The notes under the pieces are model-generated. The model made no database searches. It was not told the DNA's origin and saw nothing but the letters and a program-made list of their open reading frames with translations. The position numbers and the translations under genes are program-made. From Amphiduros pacificus (taxonomy: Eukaryota; Annelida; Polychaeta; Phyllodocida; Hesionidae), in the NCBI GenBank assembly GCA_949316495.1, contig OX439012.1:1395059-1459058 (forward strand): 64,000 nt of DNA, in the 5' to 3' direction. Each line of letters opens with the position of its first letter. Within the stretch, counting starts at the first letter, position 1. Positions 1 through 34,379 of the stretch are shown here, one piece after another.

Positions 1-243
1 TTATTATTATTATTATTATTAAGTGATAAGACCACATGTCACCAAATTAACATGTCTAAACACCAATCAAAGTGATAAGAGATAGACTCATACAGGGATC
101 TTCTGGTTGCTCCAAACTGGCACTCATGGTATAAGTGATAAGACCATATACCATCTAATGAGCATGTCTAAACCCCACTCTGTGTGATAAAAAATAGAAC
201 CATATGGGGCACTTCAATGGACTCCAAAGTGGCTCTAATGGTA
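1..243. repeat. TTA microsatellite and ~112-bp tandem duplication
   Basis: Bases 1-20 are a TTA microsatellite. They are followed by two imperfect copies of a ~112-bp unit, each beginning aagtgataagacca and ending ctc/taatggtat (about 21-132 and 133-243). No coding potential is seen. Confidence 0.6.
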
Positions 244-249
244 TACACC

Positions 250-1900
250 ATTGTCAATCTCATCTGGAAATAAGACACCAAGTGCCACTTTCGTGTGGTG
301 TGAACTCAAAATGTTGTAAATGCCCGTTAGCCCGACGTAGGGTGAATAGTACCATTTCACCCAAAAAGGCTGTGCTGAAACTGGTGAGCAGTGACTAGCG
401 TTAGCCCGACCTAGTGCCTCCGCTAGCCCGAGGTAGCCTTTTAGACGAGACTTGCCACTTTTCATATGCACAAAAGGGCCACTTAGTGACTTAGCCATGT
501 TCTGCCATGTTCTGGACCCATGAAAACATGTGTCATTTCCCCTCGATATGGTCTAGTGTGGGCCCGACCTAACTTGTTATCCACCTCTTGTTATCTATGA
601 GGTGTGAGCTTCGCAGGATATGAAATATCAAAAGATATGGGGAAACTCGCTTGTTGTGAGTTCGGGCCAATACCCTAACTGTTTTCACCTTGCTCTGATC
701 TAAGATCACTTCCTTGGCTTTAGCCGTATGACATCAGCCGGATATGTTCCATATTTTCCAGCTGTTCTCAGAAATCTTCTTCCTTAATTCTTGCTGTATA
801 ATTTGACTCATTATTTGACAAGCAGTATCAATCCTTTTATTTCCCTTTTTCAGTTCTGTGCTATCTTCTACTTTCCTATTTTAGCGTTAGGTTTGAACAG
901 TCTATATAATTGCTTACCCAAAATGCACTTTACCATGCGTAAGTTGTGCTGTGACTCGTTTAGCTGAAATGCACCCTACCCTATGTACAATGTGCTGTGA
1001 CTTATTTAGTAGAATCTGATAGGGGTGTGACTGTTCTACTATATATATTCAACTTTTCCTTATTTTCGGGACTATACCATCTTAGAGATCCCTGCCTATC
1101 TAATATGTGGTAACATAGCTTAATTGATTCATATATATTTCAGTTCAGAGTATTTACTTATGATTATAGTATGACATGATATTTATTGCTGTGTATGCTT
1201 ATTTAGAGTGTATGCTTATTTAGATTGCAGTATGAGTGTAACACGTTCCGTGGTTAGGAGAGAATTTGCATAGATATGTAGGAGATATTCAATGATATGT
1301 AATTCCTTCACAGTCAGACAGCTTGCCGACTTTTCTCAACCCTGATTAACTCCATTTTATTACTTAACAATGTATTTCCGTATGTATCTTCAGGAAGTCG
1401 ATGACTACTGTGTAACCTGATATTTATAAATCGCTTATGTTGTATTTGTATTCACTTAACTACTTGTGTTACATCATGTACTAAAGCTTGTTTTGTCAGT
1501 ATGTTTTAGGATGATGTTGTCTCAATCAGATGGCTCTTGGTTATTCTAAGGGGAGTCATATGTGGGATACGATATACGATAATATGAATTGTAACTTATA
1601 GTATATGTATACAGCGATAGAATCATTTAGCAGGGTAAAAATTAACACGTACAGAACATCAATTACTCTTAACATTAAAATAATATAAAATTACTTGTTA
1701 ATAAATTACATCACGTATTATGAGAAACAATGCCTTGAAAACCAGGAGGTACCCTACATTAATGAATTTCATAAATTACAGAAATAAATAATGTTCAAAC
1801 TAATATGCCATAAATAAGGCATAACAAACTGGAATTATGTATATAGAACATAAATTCGACAGAAAGGACACATGAGACCGGCATGGGACATGCAAGGTAT
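250..1900. other. Non-coding stretch, no gene recognised
   Basis: No convincing exon or RNA gene was found. A short motif of the form tagcccgacctag recurs at about 330, 400, 420 and 560, which suggests an old repeat, but no boundaries could be set. The rest is AT-rich unique sequence. Confidence 0.4.
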
Positions 1901-1903
1901 CGA

Positions 1904-2217
1904 TTTGTTTGTTTGTTTGGGGTTTTACATCACTTTCAATATTATTTCAGTCATTTTGTGATGAGACCTACTTGTAGCAGATATAGTGCTGCCTCACTGA
2001 ATTGTCATGTCGCAGGTCCTTGACATGACAACCCACCCGGTCCCAGATTTACACAACGGGTTAACCCTTTGGCACAGGCCTCAGCTCATGTGGGAAATTG
2101 TATCATGAGTTCATTCTCAGCACGGCCGGGTATCAAACCCACATCCTTTGGATCACCACAGAGGAACTGGTGCTAATAAGCTGGTGGTCTAACCAACTGC
2201 GCCACGGCCCGTGGCCC
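1904..2217 (-). mobile_element. tRNA-derived SINE
   Basis: Read on the minus strand from about 2217, the element begins with a tRNA-like RNA polymerase III promoter. The A box is tggcgcagttggttaga (about 2186-2204) and the B box is ggtttgatacc (about 2130-2140). A body of about 200 bp follows, ending in a gtttgtttgtttg simple tail near 1904-1918. This head-body-tail layout is typical of molluscan SINEs. The exact family is not named because no library search was possible. Confidence 0.7.
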
Positions 2218-2689
2218 TACACAGTATAAAGCAGATGACACAGAAAATTTGTATAGAACAAGTAACAAATTTTTCGAATGATAAAAAAACTGCATGAATA
2301 ACGAAGATTGAAGTCACATGGTGGTAGACTGTCAGTACCATGTTTAATTCTGCACGATATTCAGTTAGACTCTAATGAGCAGATGACATTTGACATATTA
2401 TGATGAAGTTAAAAGTTGAGTTAAATGATAGCTCAGTAGTGTGCTGACCACACACAAATTCATGAGTGGAAGAGTAAACTAATTACACGAGATAAAATTA
2501 ATATTAAGGACGACATGTTTAGTTGACATGTTTAATTGACATGTTTAGTTGACCAGCAAATACTCTATTTTATCATTCCCTTTGAACTAACTCAGTATGG
2601 TGGAAGCAAAACTTATGTTAAAGGATTCCACATGATAGGATGCACTTCTAAAGTCGGAACAAATACTAGTTCAAACACATTCCCTTTAG

Positions 2690-2860
2690 GTGGATAAAAA
2701 TGGTCCCGTCATGAATCCAGACATCTTGTCAAACAACCACTTGTTTAACGACGACCCATCTTTCGATTTCCTCTCCGAAGATGAGCTCAATAACATATTA
2801 GAAGGCAATATCTTGACAGGCAGATGGAGAAATATTGGTCATAAATATATTTTGCGGTGA
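2690..2860 (+). CDS. Possible terminal coding exon of an unknown gene
   Basis: The frame opens exactly after an acceptor-like cccttTAG at 2684-2689 and runs 56 codons to TGA at 2858-2860. The peptide is acidic and hydrophobic (it contains FNDDPSFDFLSEDELNNIL). Many codons end in C, which looks coding against the AT-rich background. No family is recognised. It would be the last exon of a plus-strand gene whose other exons lie upstream, converging on the ABCC gene. It could equally be a chance ORF or an old insertion. Confidence 0.3.
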   Translation: MDKNGPVMNPDILSNNHLFNDDPSFDFLSEDELNNILEGNILTGRWRNIGHKYILR

Positions 2861-3086
2861 AATTTAAGATAAAAATTAATCGTTCACCAAAATATAGAAA
2901 TCCATATAAATAGCAAGATGCTAGTTTCTAGCTCAAATGTAAATGTCACATGAAATTTGACTAAAAATATACACAATGTTCAATCTGATTGTTATGTGTG
3001 AAGAATATATATTGTGCCATATCAATTACACCCACAATAATAAAAAATCATTTACGTTGTTTCCTATTTACATTATTTTCCCAATG

Positions 3087-3092
3087 TTTATT
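3087..3092 (-). promoter_or_regulatory. Candidate polyadenylation signal of the ABCC gene
   Basis: AATAAA on the minus strand, about 77 bp past the TAA stop at 3169-3171. It is the nearest canonical signal downstream of the last ABCC exon. Confidence 0.45.
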
Positions 3093-3168
3093 ATCATTTA
3101 AAAAATATCAAATTCTTTTGAATGAGATCCCTCTTGTTGTTTTAAAGTGTTTCCCCCAAAGTGGATTT

Positions 3169-23444
<20,276 letters not shown>

Positions 23445-24820
23445 GGTTCAGTGGTCCTACGCAGTGTACTACATTGATGAAGCCGACAATATTGATCAGA
23501 GTGGTGGGAAGAGATAAACATTTATAGACCACCTGAGATGAGAGGCTACTTCAGCTGCGAGAGCATTAACAAACAAAACAACAATTCCCAGTCAAGATTC
23601 CAATATAAGAGATATTGACACAGCACCATTTGTGAATGATATGCACATTTAAAACAAAGGTCTATTGTTCACAGTATTTGCTTGCATCTGTAGAGTCTTG
23701 TATAGTACTATTGAAGTTTTATATATGATATCTTGATATGTATTATGTGTATATTTATATATGTGTATATTTATATATGTGTATATTTATATATGTGTAT
23801 ATTTATATATGTGTATATATTTATATGTGTGTATGTATATTATGTTAATAAAAATGAACATTCATAGCAAATGAAATAAAATTATATCTATTTAATTTAC
23901 TTTAACCTGGACTTTAATCCCAACTGAACCCATATTAAATGAAATCTTCACCATTAGTTTAACTTAGCCCTGATATAAAAGTATAATAAAAGCACATAAA
24001 TATGTCAGAGACTTTGAGTTGCAGTTAAACATCAGGTATAAGTGTGTGTAAAACTGATAAAGCTTTGAGATAGCAATGAGAGAGTGCAGTATAGTTTGAG
24101 ACAAACATCTCCCAGACAAAGTCATTGTCAAAATCAGACCAATTATTCGAATTTAAGGCTGCGTCATTCAGTATTGTAGAGCAGTGATCTCAAAGAAGAG
24201 GTATACTAGGAATCGAAGTTCTAGATCAGATACATTTGTTTTGATTTGTATTGCACAATTGATAGAAATATTACAATCAGATGCATTTGTTTTGATTTGT
24301 ATTGCACAATTAATAGAAATAATACATCCCAAGGATAGCCCAGTTCGGAGTTTGTTTTCCTCTTATAGTATGAAGTACACAATATCGATGTTTAAAATAA
24401 TATTGACCTGACCTTAATGGGTTTGTTGATAAGACCTTTCAAACAATGCTTTTAACAATGAATCATGCTTACTGGTATATTCAAGTATTTTAAATAAATA
24501 TTGATGTATTGATCGAAGTTTATAAGATATCAATCAGTAATTTGCACAGGGGTGAAACACTTTCCTTCTATTGTCTCAAACAACCAGGCCTTTACTCTGC
24601 ATATTATACAGGTAGTATTCAATTACTATCTCTGCAGTCATTGCCCTGTTTTGATCTCATTCAAAGTTTGGAAATCCTTGAGTCATAAATACTTGCCATG
24701 CCCACAAAAATATCATCAAATCTGAAATGACCAACATTAAGTCATAAACAGTAACATATGGTGCCTGGCACCTATGCTGACCAATCAGTACAACTGCCAG
24801 TACAAAACAAATCTATTTAT
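23445..24820. other. ABCC upstream region
   Basis: This should hold the 5' UTR and promoter of the minus-strand ABCC gene. No TATA box or initiator could be placed with confidence. A tgtgtatatttatata tandem repeat occupies about 23740-23835, and a 51-bp duplication (ttgttttgatttgtattgca) lies near 24236-24320. Confidence 0.4.
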
Positions 24821-25336
24821 AGTCCTGCTATGGAGGGTAGGTAGGGGCTGATATGACAGAGAAATCCTGCTGTGGAAGGTAGGCAGGGACTGATATGATA
24901 GATTAGTCCTGCTATGGAGGGTAGGCAGGGACTGATATGACAGAGAAGTCCCGCTATGGAGTGTAGGCAGGGGCTGATATGATAGATTAGTCCTGCTATG
25001 GAGGGTGGCAGGGACTGATATGATAGAGAAGTCCTGCTATGGAGGTTAAGCAGGGACTGATATGATAGAGAAGTCTTGCTATGGAGGGTAGGCAGGGACT
25101 GATATGATAGAGAAGTCCTGCTATGGAGGGTGGCAGGGACTGATATGATAGAGAAGTCCTGCTATGGAGGTTAAGCAGGGACTGATGTGATAGAGAAGTC
25201 CTGCTATGGAGGGTAGGCAGGGACTGATATGATGGAGAACCTTTGCTTTGGAGGGTAGGCAGGGACTGATATGATAGAGAAGTCCTGCTATGGAGGGTAG
25301 GCAGGGACTGATATGATAGAGAAATCCTGCTATGAG
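24821..25336. repeat. ~42-bp minisatellite
   Basis: About 12 units contain agtcctgctatggagggtag and gcagggactgatatgataga. It is intergenic. Confidence 0.9.
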
Positions 25337-25664
25337 GTTATCAGGCTTTATGTTGTATGTGATTTCCTTGTTTTCCAAATACAAAGGGGGTTAAACTCTT
25401 TATGAAAACAGTGGAGATATATTTCCCTTTCCTTCTCACAAAATCCTCCTTCCCCATATTTCTGGTATTTTCTTAAAATGTGAAGAAAGAAAAGAAAAGA
25501 AGAAAGTATAATGTGCTGTGAACACTGTTCAAGGTAATCTCCTTTCAACATTCCTGGGTACTTCTTATAAGATATCAATTGAGGTCTATATCGCTTATCA
25601 CTTCAGCACATATTATGAACCCACCCTTTAATGCTGTCAATATAAAAGTAAACAAAAAATTGTG

Positions 25665-28600
25665 ATCCCCTGTTATACCCACTGTGATCCCCTGTTATAC
25701 CCACTGTGATCCCCTGTTATACCCACTGTGTTCCCCTGTCATACCAACTGTGATCCCCTGTTACACCCACTGTGATCCCCTGTTACACCCACTGTGATCC
25801 CCTGTTACACCCACTGTGATCCCCTGTTATACCCACTGTGATCCCCTGTTACACCCACTGTGATCCCACTGTGATACCCACTGTGATCCCCTGTGATACC
25901 CACTGTGATACCCACTGTGATCCCTTGTTATACCCACTGTGATCCCTTGTTATACCCACTGTGATCCCCTGTCATACCCACTGTGATCCCCTGTTACACC
26001 CACTGTGATCCCCTGTTATACCCACTGTGATCCCCTGTTATACCCACTGTGATACCCACTGTGATCCCCTATCATACCCATTGTGATACCCACTGTGATC
26101 CCTTGTTATACCCACTGTGATCCCCTGTTATACCCACTGTGATCCCCTGTTATACCCACTGTGATACCCACTGTGATCCCCTATCATACCCATTGTGATA
26201 CCCACTGTGATCCCTTGTTATACCAACTGTGATCCCCTGCTATACCCACTGTGATCCCCTGTTATACCCACTGTGATCCCCTGTTACACCCACTGTGATC
26301 CCCTGTTATACCCACTGTGATCCCCTGTTATACCCACTGTGATACCCACTGTGATCCCCTATCATACCCATTGTGATACCCACTGTGATCCCTTGCTATA
26401 CCCACTGTGATCCCCTGTTATACCCACTGTGATCCCTTGTTATACCCACTGTGATACCCACTGTGATCCCCTATCATACCCACTGTGATACCCACTATGA
26501 TCCCCTGTTATACCCACTGTGATACCCACTGTGATCCCCTATCATACCCATTGTGATACCCACTGTGATCCCTTGCTATACCCACTGTGATCCCCTGTTA
26601 TACCCACTGTGATCCCCTGTTATACCCACTGTGATACCCACTGTGATCCCCTATCATACCCACTGTGATACCCACTATGATCCCCTGTTATACCCACTGT
26701 GATCCCCTGTTATACCCACTGTGATCCCCTGTTATACCCACTGTGATACCCACTGTGATCCCCTTTCATACCCATTTTGATACCCACTGTGATCCCCTGC
26801 TATACCCACTGTGATCCCTTGTTATACCCACTGTGATCCCCTGTTATACCCACTGTGATCCCCTGTTATACCCACTGTGATCCCCTGTTATACCCACTGT
26901 GATCCCCTGTTATACCCACTGTGATCCCCTGTTATACCTACTGTGATCCCCTGTTATACCCACTGTGATCCCTTGTTATACCCACTGTGATCCCCTGTTA
27001 CACCCACTGTGATCCCCTGTTATACCCACTGCGATCACCTGTCATACCCACTATGATCCCCTGTCATACCCACTGTGATCCCCTGTTATACCCACTGTGA
27101 TCCCCTGTCATACCCACTGTGATCCCCTGTTATACCCACTGTGATCCCTTGTTATACCCACTGTGATCCCCTGTTACACCCACTGTGATTCCTTGTTATA
27201 CCCACTGTGATCCCCTGTTGTACCCACTGTGTTTCCCTGTTACACCCACTGTGATCCCCTATCATACCAACTGTGATCCCGCTATACCACTGTGATCCCC
27301 TGCTATACCCACTGTGATCCCCTGCTATACCCACTGTGATCCCCTGTAATACCCACTGTGATCCCCTGTTATACCCACCGTGATCCCCTCTTGTACCCAC
27401 TGTGATCCCCTCTTGTACCCACTGTGATCCCCTGTTATACCCACTGTGATCCCCTGTAATACCCACTGTGATCCCCTGTAATATCCACTGTGATCCCCTG
27501 CTATACCCACTGTGATCCCCTGTTAAACCCACTGTGATTCCGTGTTATACCCACTGTGATCCCCTGTTATACCCACTGTGTTCCCCTGGAATACCCACTG
27601 TGATACCCACTGTGATCCCCTGTTATACCTACTGTGATCCCCTGTTATGCCCACTGTGATCCCTTGTTATACCCACTGTGATCCCTTGTTATACCCACTG
27701 TGATCCCTTGTTATACCCACTGTGATCCCCTGTTATACCCACTGTGATCCCTTGTTATACCAACTGTGATCCCTTGTTATACCCACTGTGATCCCTTGTT
27801 ATACCCACTGTGATCCCTTGTTATACCCACTGTGATCCCCTGTTATACCCACTGTGATCACCTGTCATACCAAATGTGATCCCCTGTCATACCCACTGTG
27901 ATCCCCTGTTATACCCACTGTGATCCCCTGTCAAACCCACTGTGATCCCCTGTTATACCTATTGTGATCCCTTGTTATACCCACTGTGATCCCCTGTTAC
28001 ACCCACTGTGATCCCTTGTTATACCCACTGTGATCCCCTGTTGTACCCACTGTGATCCCCTGTTACACCCACTGTGATCCCGCTATACCCCTGTGATCCC
28101 CTGCTATACCCACTGTGTTCCCCTGCTATACCCACTGTGATCCCCTGTTATACCCACTGTGATCCCCTGTTATACCCACTGTGATCCCCTCTTGTACCCA
28201 CTGTGATCCCCTGTTGTACCCACTGTGATCCCCTGTTACACCCACTGTTATCCCGCTATACTCCTGTGATCCCCTGCTATACCCACTGTGATCCCCTGTA
28301 ATACCCACTGTGATCCCCTGTTATACCCACTGTGATCCCCTCTTGTACCCACTGTGATCCCCTGTTGTACCCACTGTGATCCCCTGTTACACCCACTGTG
28401 ATCCTGCTATACCCCTGTGATCCCCTGTTATACCCCTGTGATCCCCTGTTATACCCACTGTGATCCCCTGTTATACCCACTGTGATCCCCTGTAATACCC
28501 ACTGTGATCCCCTGTAATACCCACTGTGATCCCACTGTGATCCCCTGCTATACCCACTGTGATCCCCTGTAATACCCACTGTGATCCCCTGTTACACCCA

Positions 28601-31600
28601 CTGTGATCCATTGTTATACCCACTGTGATCCCCTGTTATACCCACTGTGTTCCCCTGTCATACCCACTGTGATCCCCGGTTATACCCACTGTGATCCCCT
28701 GTTACACCCACTGTGATCCCACTGTGATACCCACTGTGATCCCCTGTCATACCCACTGTGATACCCACTGTGATCCCTTGTTATACCCACTGTGATCCCC
28801 TGTTATACCCACTGTGATCCCTTGTTATACCCACTGTGATCCCTTGTTATACCCACTGTGATCACCTGTCATACCCACTGTGATCACCTGTCATACCCAC
28901 TGTGATCCCTTGTTATTTCCACTGTGATCCCCTGTCATACCGACTGTGATACCCACTGTGATCCCTTGTTATACCCACTGTGTTCCCTTGTTATACCCAC
29001 TGTGATCCCCTATTATACCCACTGTGATCCCCTGTTATACCCACTGTGATCCCCTGTTATACCCACTGTGATCCCCTGTTATACCCACTGTGTTCCCCTG
29101 CTATACCCACTGTGATCACCTGTCATACCCACTGTGATCCCCTGTTATACCCACTGTGATCCCTTGTTATACCCACTGTGTTCCCCTGCTATACCCACTG
29201 TGATCACCTGTCATACCCACTGTGATCACCTGTCATACCCACTGTGATCCCCTGTCATACCCACTGTGATCCCCTGTTATACCCACTGTGATCCCCTGTC
29301 AAACCCACTGTGATCCCCTGTTATACCCATTTTGATCCCTTGTTATACCCACTGTGATCCCCTGTTACACCCACTGTGATCCCTTGTTATACCCACTTTG
29401 ATCACCTGTCATACCCACTGTGATCCCCTGTCATACCCACTGTGATCCCCTGTTATACCCACTGTGATCCCCTGTCAAACCCACTGTGATCCCCTGTTAT
29501 ACCCACTGTGTTCCCCTGCTATACCCACTGTGATCCCCTGTAATACCCACTGTGATCCCCTCTTGTACCCACTGTGATCACCTGTTGTACCCACTGTGAT
29601 CCCCTGTTACACCCACTGTTATCCCGCTATACTCCTGTGATCCCCTGTTATACCACTGTGATCCCCTGTATACTCACTGTGATCCCGTGTTATACCCACT
29701 GTGATCCCCTGTTATACCCACTGTGATCCCCTGTTATACCCACTGTGATCCCCTGTAATACCCACTGTGATCCCCTGTAATATCCACTGTGATCCCCTGT
29801 TATACCCACTGTGATCCCCTGTAATACCCACTGTGATCCCCTGTAATACCAACTGTGATCCCACTGTGATCCCCTGCTATACCCACTGTGATCCCCTGTT
29901 ATACCCACTGTGATCCCCTGTTACACCCACTGTGATCCCCTGTCATACCCACTGTGATCCCGCTATACCCCTGTGATCCCCTGCTATACCCACTGTGATC
30001 CCCTGTAATACCCACTGTGATCCCCTGTAATATCCACTGTGATCCCCTGTTATACCCACTGTGATCCCCTGTAATACCCACTGTGATCCCCTGTAATACC
30101 AACTGTGATCCCACTGTGATCCCCTGCTATACCCACTGTGATCCCCTGTAATACCCACTGTGATCCCCTGTAATATCCACTGTGATCCCCTGTTATACCC
30201 ACTGTGATCCCCTGTTATACCCACTGTGATCCCCTGTTATACCCACTGTGATCCCTTGCTATACCCACTGTGATCCCCTGTTATACCCACTGTGATCCCT
30301 TGTTATACCCACTGTGATCCCCTGTTATACCCACTGTGTTCCCCTGTCATACCCACTGTGATCCCCGGTTATACCCACTGTGATCCCCTGTTACACCCAC
30401 TGTGATCCCACTGTGATACCCACTGTGATCCCCTGTCATACCCACTGTGATACCCACTGTGATCCCTTGTTATACCCACTGTGATCCCTTGTTATACCCA
30501 CTGTGATCACCTGTCATACCCAATGTGATCCCCTGTCATACCCACTGTGATCCCCTGTTATACCCACTGTGATCCCCTGTCAAACCCACTGTGATCCCCT
30601 GTTATACCCATTGTGATCCCTTGTTATACCCACTGTGATCCCCTGTTACACCCACTGTGATCCCTTGTTATACCCACTGTGATCCCCTGTTGTACCCACT
30701 GTGATCCCCTGTTACACCCACTGTGATCCCGCTATACCCCTGTGATCCCCTGCTATACCCACTGTGTTCCCCTGCTATACCCACTGTGATCCCCTGTAAT
30801 ACCCACTGTGATCCCCTGTTGTACCCACTGTGATCCCCTGTTACACCCACTGTGATACCCACTGTGATCCCCTGTTATACCCACTGTGATCCCCTATTAT
30901 ACCCACTATGATCCCCTGTTATTCCCACTGTGATCCCCTGCTATACCCACTGTGATCCCCTGTTATACCCACTGTGATACCCACTGTGATCCCCTATCAT
31001 ACCCACTGTGATCCCCTGTTACACCCACTGTGATCCCCTGTTATACCCACTGTGATCCCTTTTTATACCCACTGTGATCCCTTGTTATACCCACTGTGAA
31101 ACCCACTGGGATCCCCTGTCATACCCACTGTGATACCCACTGTGATCCCTTGTTATACCCACTGTGATCCCTTGTTATACCCACTGTGATCCCCTGTTAT
31201 ACCCACTGTGTTCCCCTGTTATACCCACTGTGATCCCTTGTTATACCCCCTGTGATCCCTTGTTATACCCACTGTGATCCCCTGTTACACCCACTGTGAT
31301 CCCCTGTTATACCCACTGTGATCCCTTGTTATGCCCACTGTGATCCCTGTTATACCCACTGTGATACCCACTGTGATCCCCTGTCATACCCACCGTGATA
31401 CCCACTGTGATCCCTTGTTATACCCACTGTGATCCCCTGTTATACCCACTGTGATCCCTTGTTATACCAACTGTGATCCCCTGTTATACCCACTGTGATC
31501 CCCTGTTATACCCACTGTGATCCCTTGTTGTACCCACTGTGATCCCCTGTTATACCCACTGTGATCACCTGTCATACCCACTGTGATCCCCTGTTATACC

Positions 31601-34378
31601 CACTGTGATCCCCTGTCATACCCACTGTGATCCCCTGTTATACCCACTGTGATCCCCTGTTACACCCACTAGGATCCCCTGTTGTACCCACTATGATCCC
31701 CTGTTATACCCACTGTGATCCCTTGTTATACCCACTGTGATCCCGTGTTATATCCACTGTGTTCCCCTGCTATTCCCACTGTGATCACCTGTCATACCCA
31801 CTGTGATCCCCTGTCATACCCACTGTGATCCCCTGTTATACCCACTGTGATCCCCTGTTATACCCACTAGGATCCCCTGTTGTACCCACTGTGATCCCCT
31901 GTTACACCTACTGTGATCCCCTGTCATACCCACTGTGATCCCGCTATACCCCTGTGATCCCCTGCTATACCCACTGTGATCCCCTGTTGTACCGACTGTG
32001 ATCCCCTGTTACACCGACTGTGATCCCCTGTCATACCCACTGTGATCCCGCTATACCCCTGTGATCCCCTGTTATACCCACTGTGATCCCCTGTTACACC
32101 CACTGTGATCCCCTGTTATACCCACTGTGATCCCCTGTTATACCCACTGTGATCCCCTGTTGTACCCACTGTGATACCCACTGTGATCCCCTGTGATACC
32201 CACTGTCATACCCACTGTGATCCCCTGTCATACCCACTGTGATCCCCTGTTATACCTACTGTGATCCCCTGTTATGCCCACTGTGATCCCCTGTTATACC
32301 CTCTGTGATCCCTTGTTATACCCACTGTGATCCCCTGTTATACCCACTGTGATCCCTGTTATACCCACTGTGATCCCCTATTATACCCACTGTGATCCCC
32401 TGTTATACCCACTGTGATCCCCTATTATACCCACTGTGATCCCCTGTTATACCCACTGTGATCCCTGTTATACCCACTGTGATCCCCTGTTATACCCACT
32501 GTGATCCCTTGTCATACCCACTGTGATCCCCTGTTATACCCACTGTGATCCCCTGTTATACCCACTGTGATCCCCTGTTATACCCATTGTGATCCCTTGT
32601 CATACCCACTGTGATCCCCTGTTATACCCACTGTGATCCCCTGTTACACCCACTGTGATCCCCTGCTATACCCACTGTGATCCCCTGTTATACCCACTGT
32701 GATCCCCTGTTATACCCACTGTGATCCCTTGTCATACCCACTGTGATCCCCTGTTATACCCACTGTGATCCCCTGTTACACCCACTGTGATCCCCTGCTA
32801 TACCCACTGTGATCCCCTGTTATACCCACTGTGATCCCTTGTTATACCCACTGTGATAACCACTGTGATCCCCTGTCATACCCACTGTGATCCCTTGTTA
32901 TACCCACTGTGATCCCCTGTTATACCCACTGTGATCCCCTGTTATACCCACTGTGATCCCTTGTTATACCAACTGTGATCCCCTGTTATACCCACTGTGA
33001 TCCCCTGTTATACCCACTGTGATCCCTTGTTATACCCACTGTGATCCCTTGTTATACCCACTGTGATACCCACTCTGATCCCCTGTCATACCCACTGTGA
33101 TACCCACTGTGATCCCTTGTTATACCCACTGTGATCCCTTGTTATACCCACTGTGATCCCCTGTTATACCCTCTGTGATCCCTTGTTATACCCACTGTGA
33201 TCCCCTGTTATACCCACTGTGATCCCCTGTTATACCTACTGTGATCCCCTGTTATGCCCACTGTGATCCCCTGTTATACCCACTGTGATCCCCTGGTATA
33301 CCCACTGTGATCCCTTGTTATACCCACTGTGATCCCCTGTTATACCCACTGTGATCCCCTGTCATACCCACTGTGATACCCACTGTGATCCCTTGTTATA
33401 CCCACTGTGATCCCTTGTTATACCCACTGTGATCCCCTGTTATACCCTCTGTGATCCCTTGTTATACCCACTGTGATCCCCTGTTATACCCACTGTGATC
33501 CCTTGTTATACCCACTGTGATCCCCTGTTATACCCACTGTGATCTCTTGTTATACCCACTGTGATCCCTTGTTATACCCACTGTGATACCCACTGTGATC
33601 CCCTGTCATACCCACTGTGATCCCTTGTTATACCCACTGTGATCCCTTGTTATACCCACTGTGATCCCCTGTTATACCCACTGTGATCCCTTGTTATACC
33701 AACTGTGATCCCCTGTTATACCCACTGTGATCCCCTGTTATACCCACTGTGATCCCTTGTTATACCCACTGTGATCCCTTGTTATACCCACTGTGATACC
33801 CACTGTGATCCCCTGTCATACCCACTGTGATACCCACTGTGATCCCTTGTTATACCCATTGTGATCCCTTGTTATACCCACTGTGATCCCCTGTTATACC
33901 CTCTGTGATCCCTTGTTATACCCACTGTGATCCCCTGTTATACCCACTGTGATCCCCTGTTATACCTACTGTGGTCCCCTGTTATGCCCACTGTGATCCC
34001 CTGTTATACCCACTGTGATCCCCTGGTATACCCACTGTGATCCCTTGTTATACCCACTGTGATCCCCTGTTATACCCACTGTGATCCCCTGTCATACCCA
34101 CTGTGATACCCACTGTGATCCCTTGTTATACCCACTGTGATCCCCTGTTATACCCTCTGTGATCCCTTGTTATACCCACTGTGATCCCCTGTTATACCCA
34201 CTGTGATCCCCTGTCATACCCACTATGATCCCCTGCTATACCCACTGTGATCCCCAGTTATACCCACTGTGATCCCCTGTTATACCCACTGTGATCCCAC
34301 TGTGATCCCCTGTTATACCCACTGTGATCCCCTTTTATACCCACTGTGATCCCCTGTTATACCCACTGTGATCCCTTG
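25665..34378. repeat. Giant 22-bp satellite array (~8.7 kb)
   Basis: Several hundred units contain ctgtgatcccctgttata, with frequent shortened variants (cactgtgatac; cccgctatacccctg). Higher-order structure is visible. A block with the variants ttatgcccactg and tggtatacccactg recurs about 730 bp apart (~33240 and ~33970). A block with ttatcccgctatactcctg recurs at ~28250 and ~29620. Open frames on the minus strand (GDHSGYNRGSQW-type peptides) arise because the unit has few stops. They are not genes. Confidence 0.97.
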
Positions 34379-34379
34379 A

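Noticed and set aside
27152-30862. Minus-strand GDHSGYNRGSQW repeat proteins
   Set aside because: They are translations of the 22-bp satellite, with frame cycling every 66 bp. There is no start context, splice logic or conservation.
25665-34378. CRISPR-like regular repeats
   Set aside because: The units are directly adjacent without unique spacers, and the context is an animal genome. It is a satellite.
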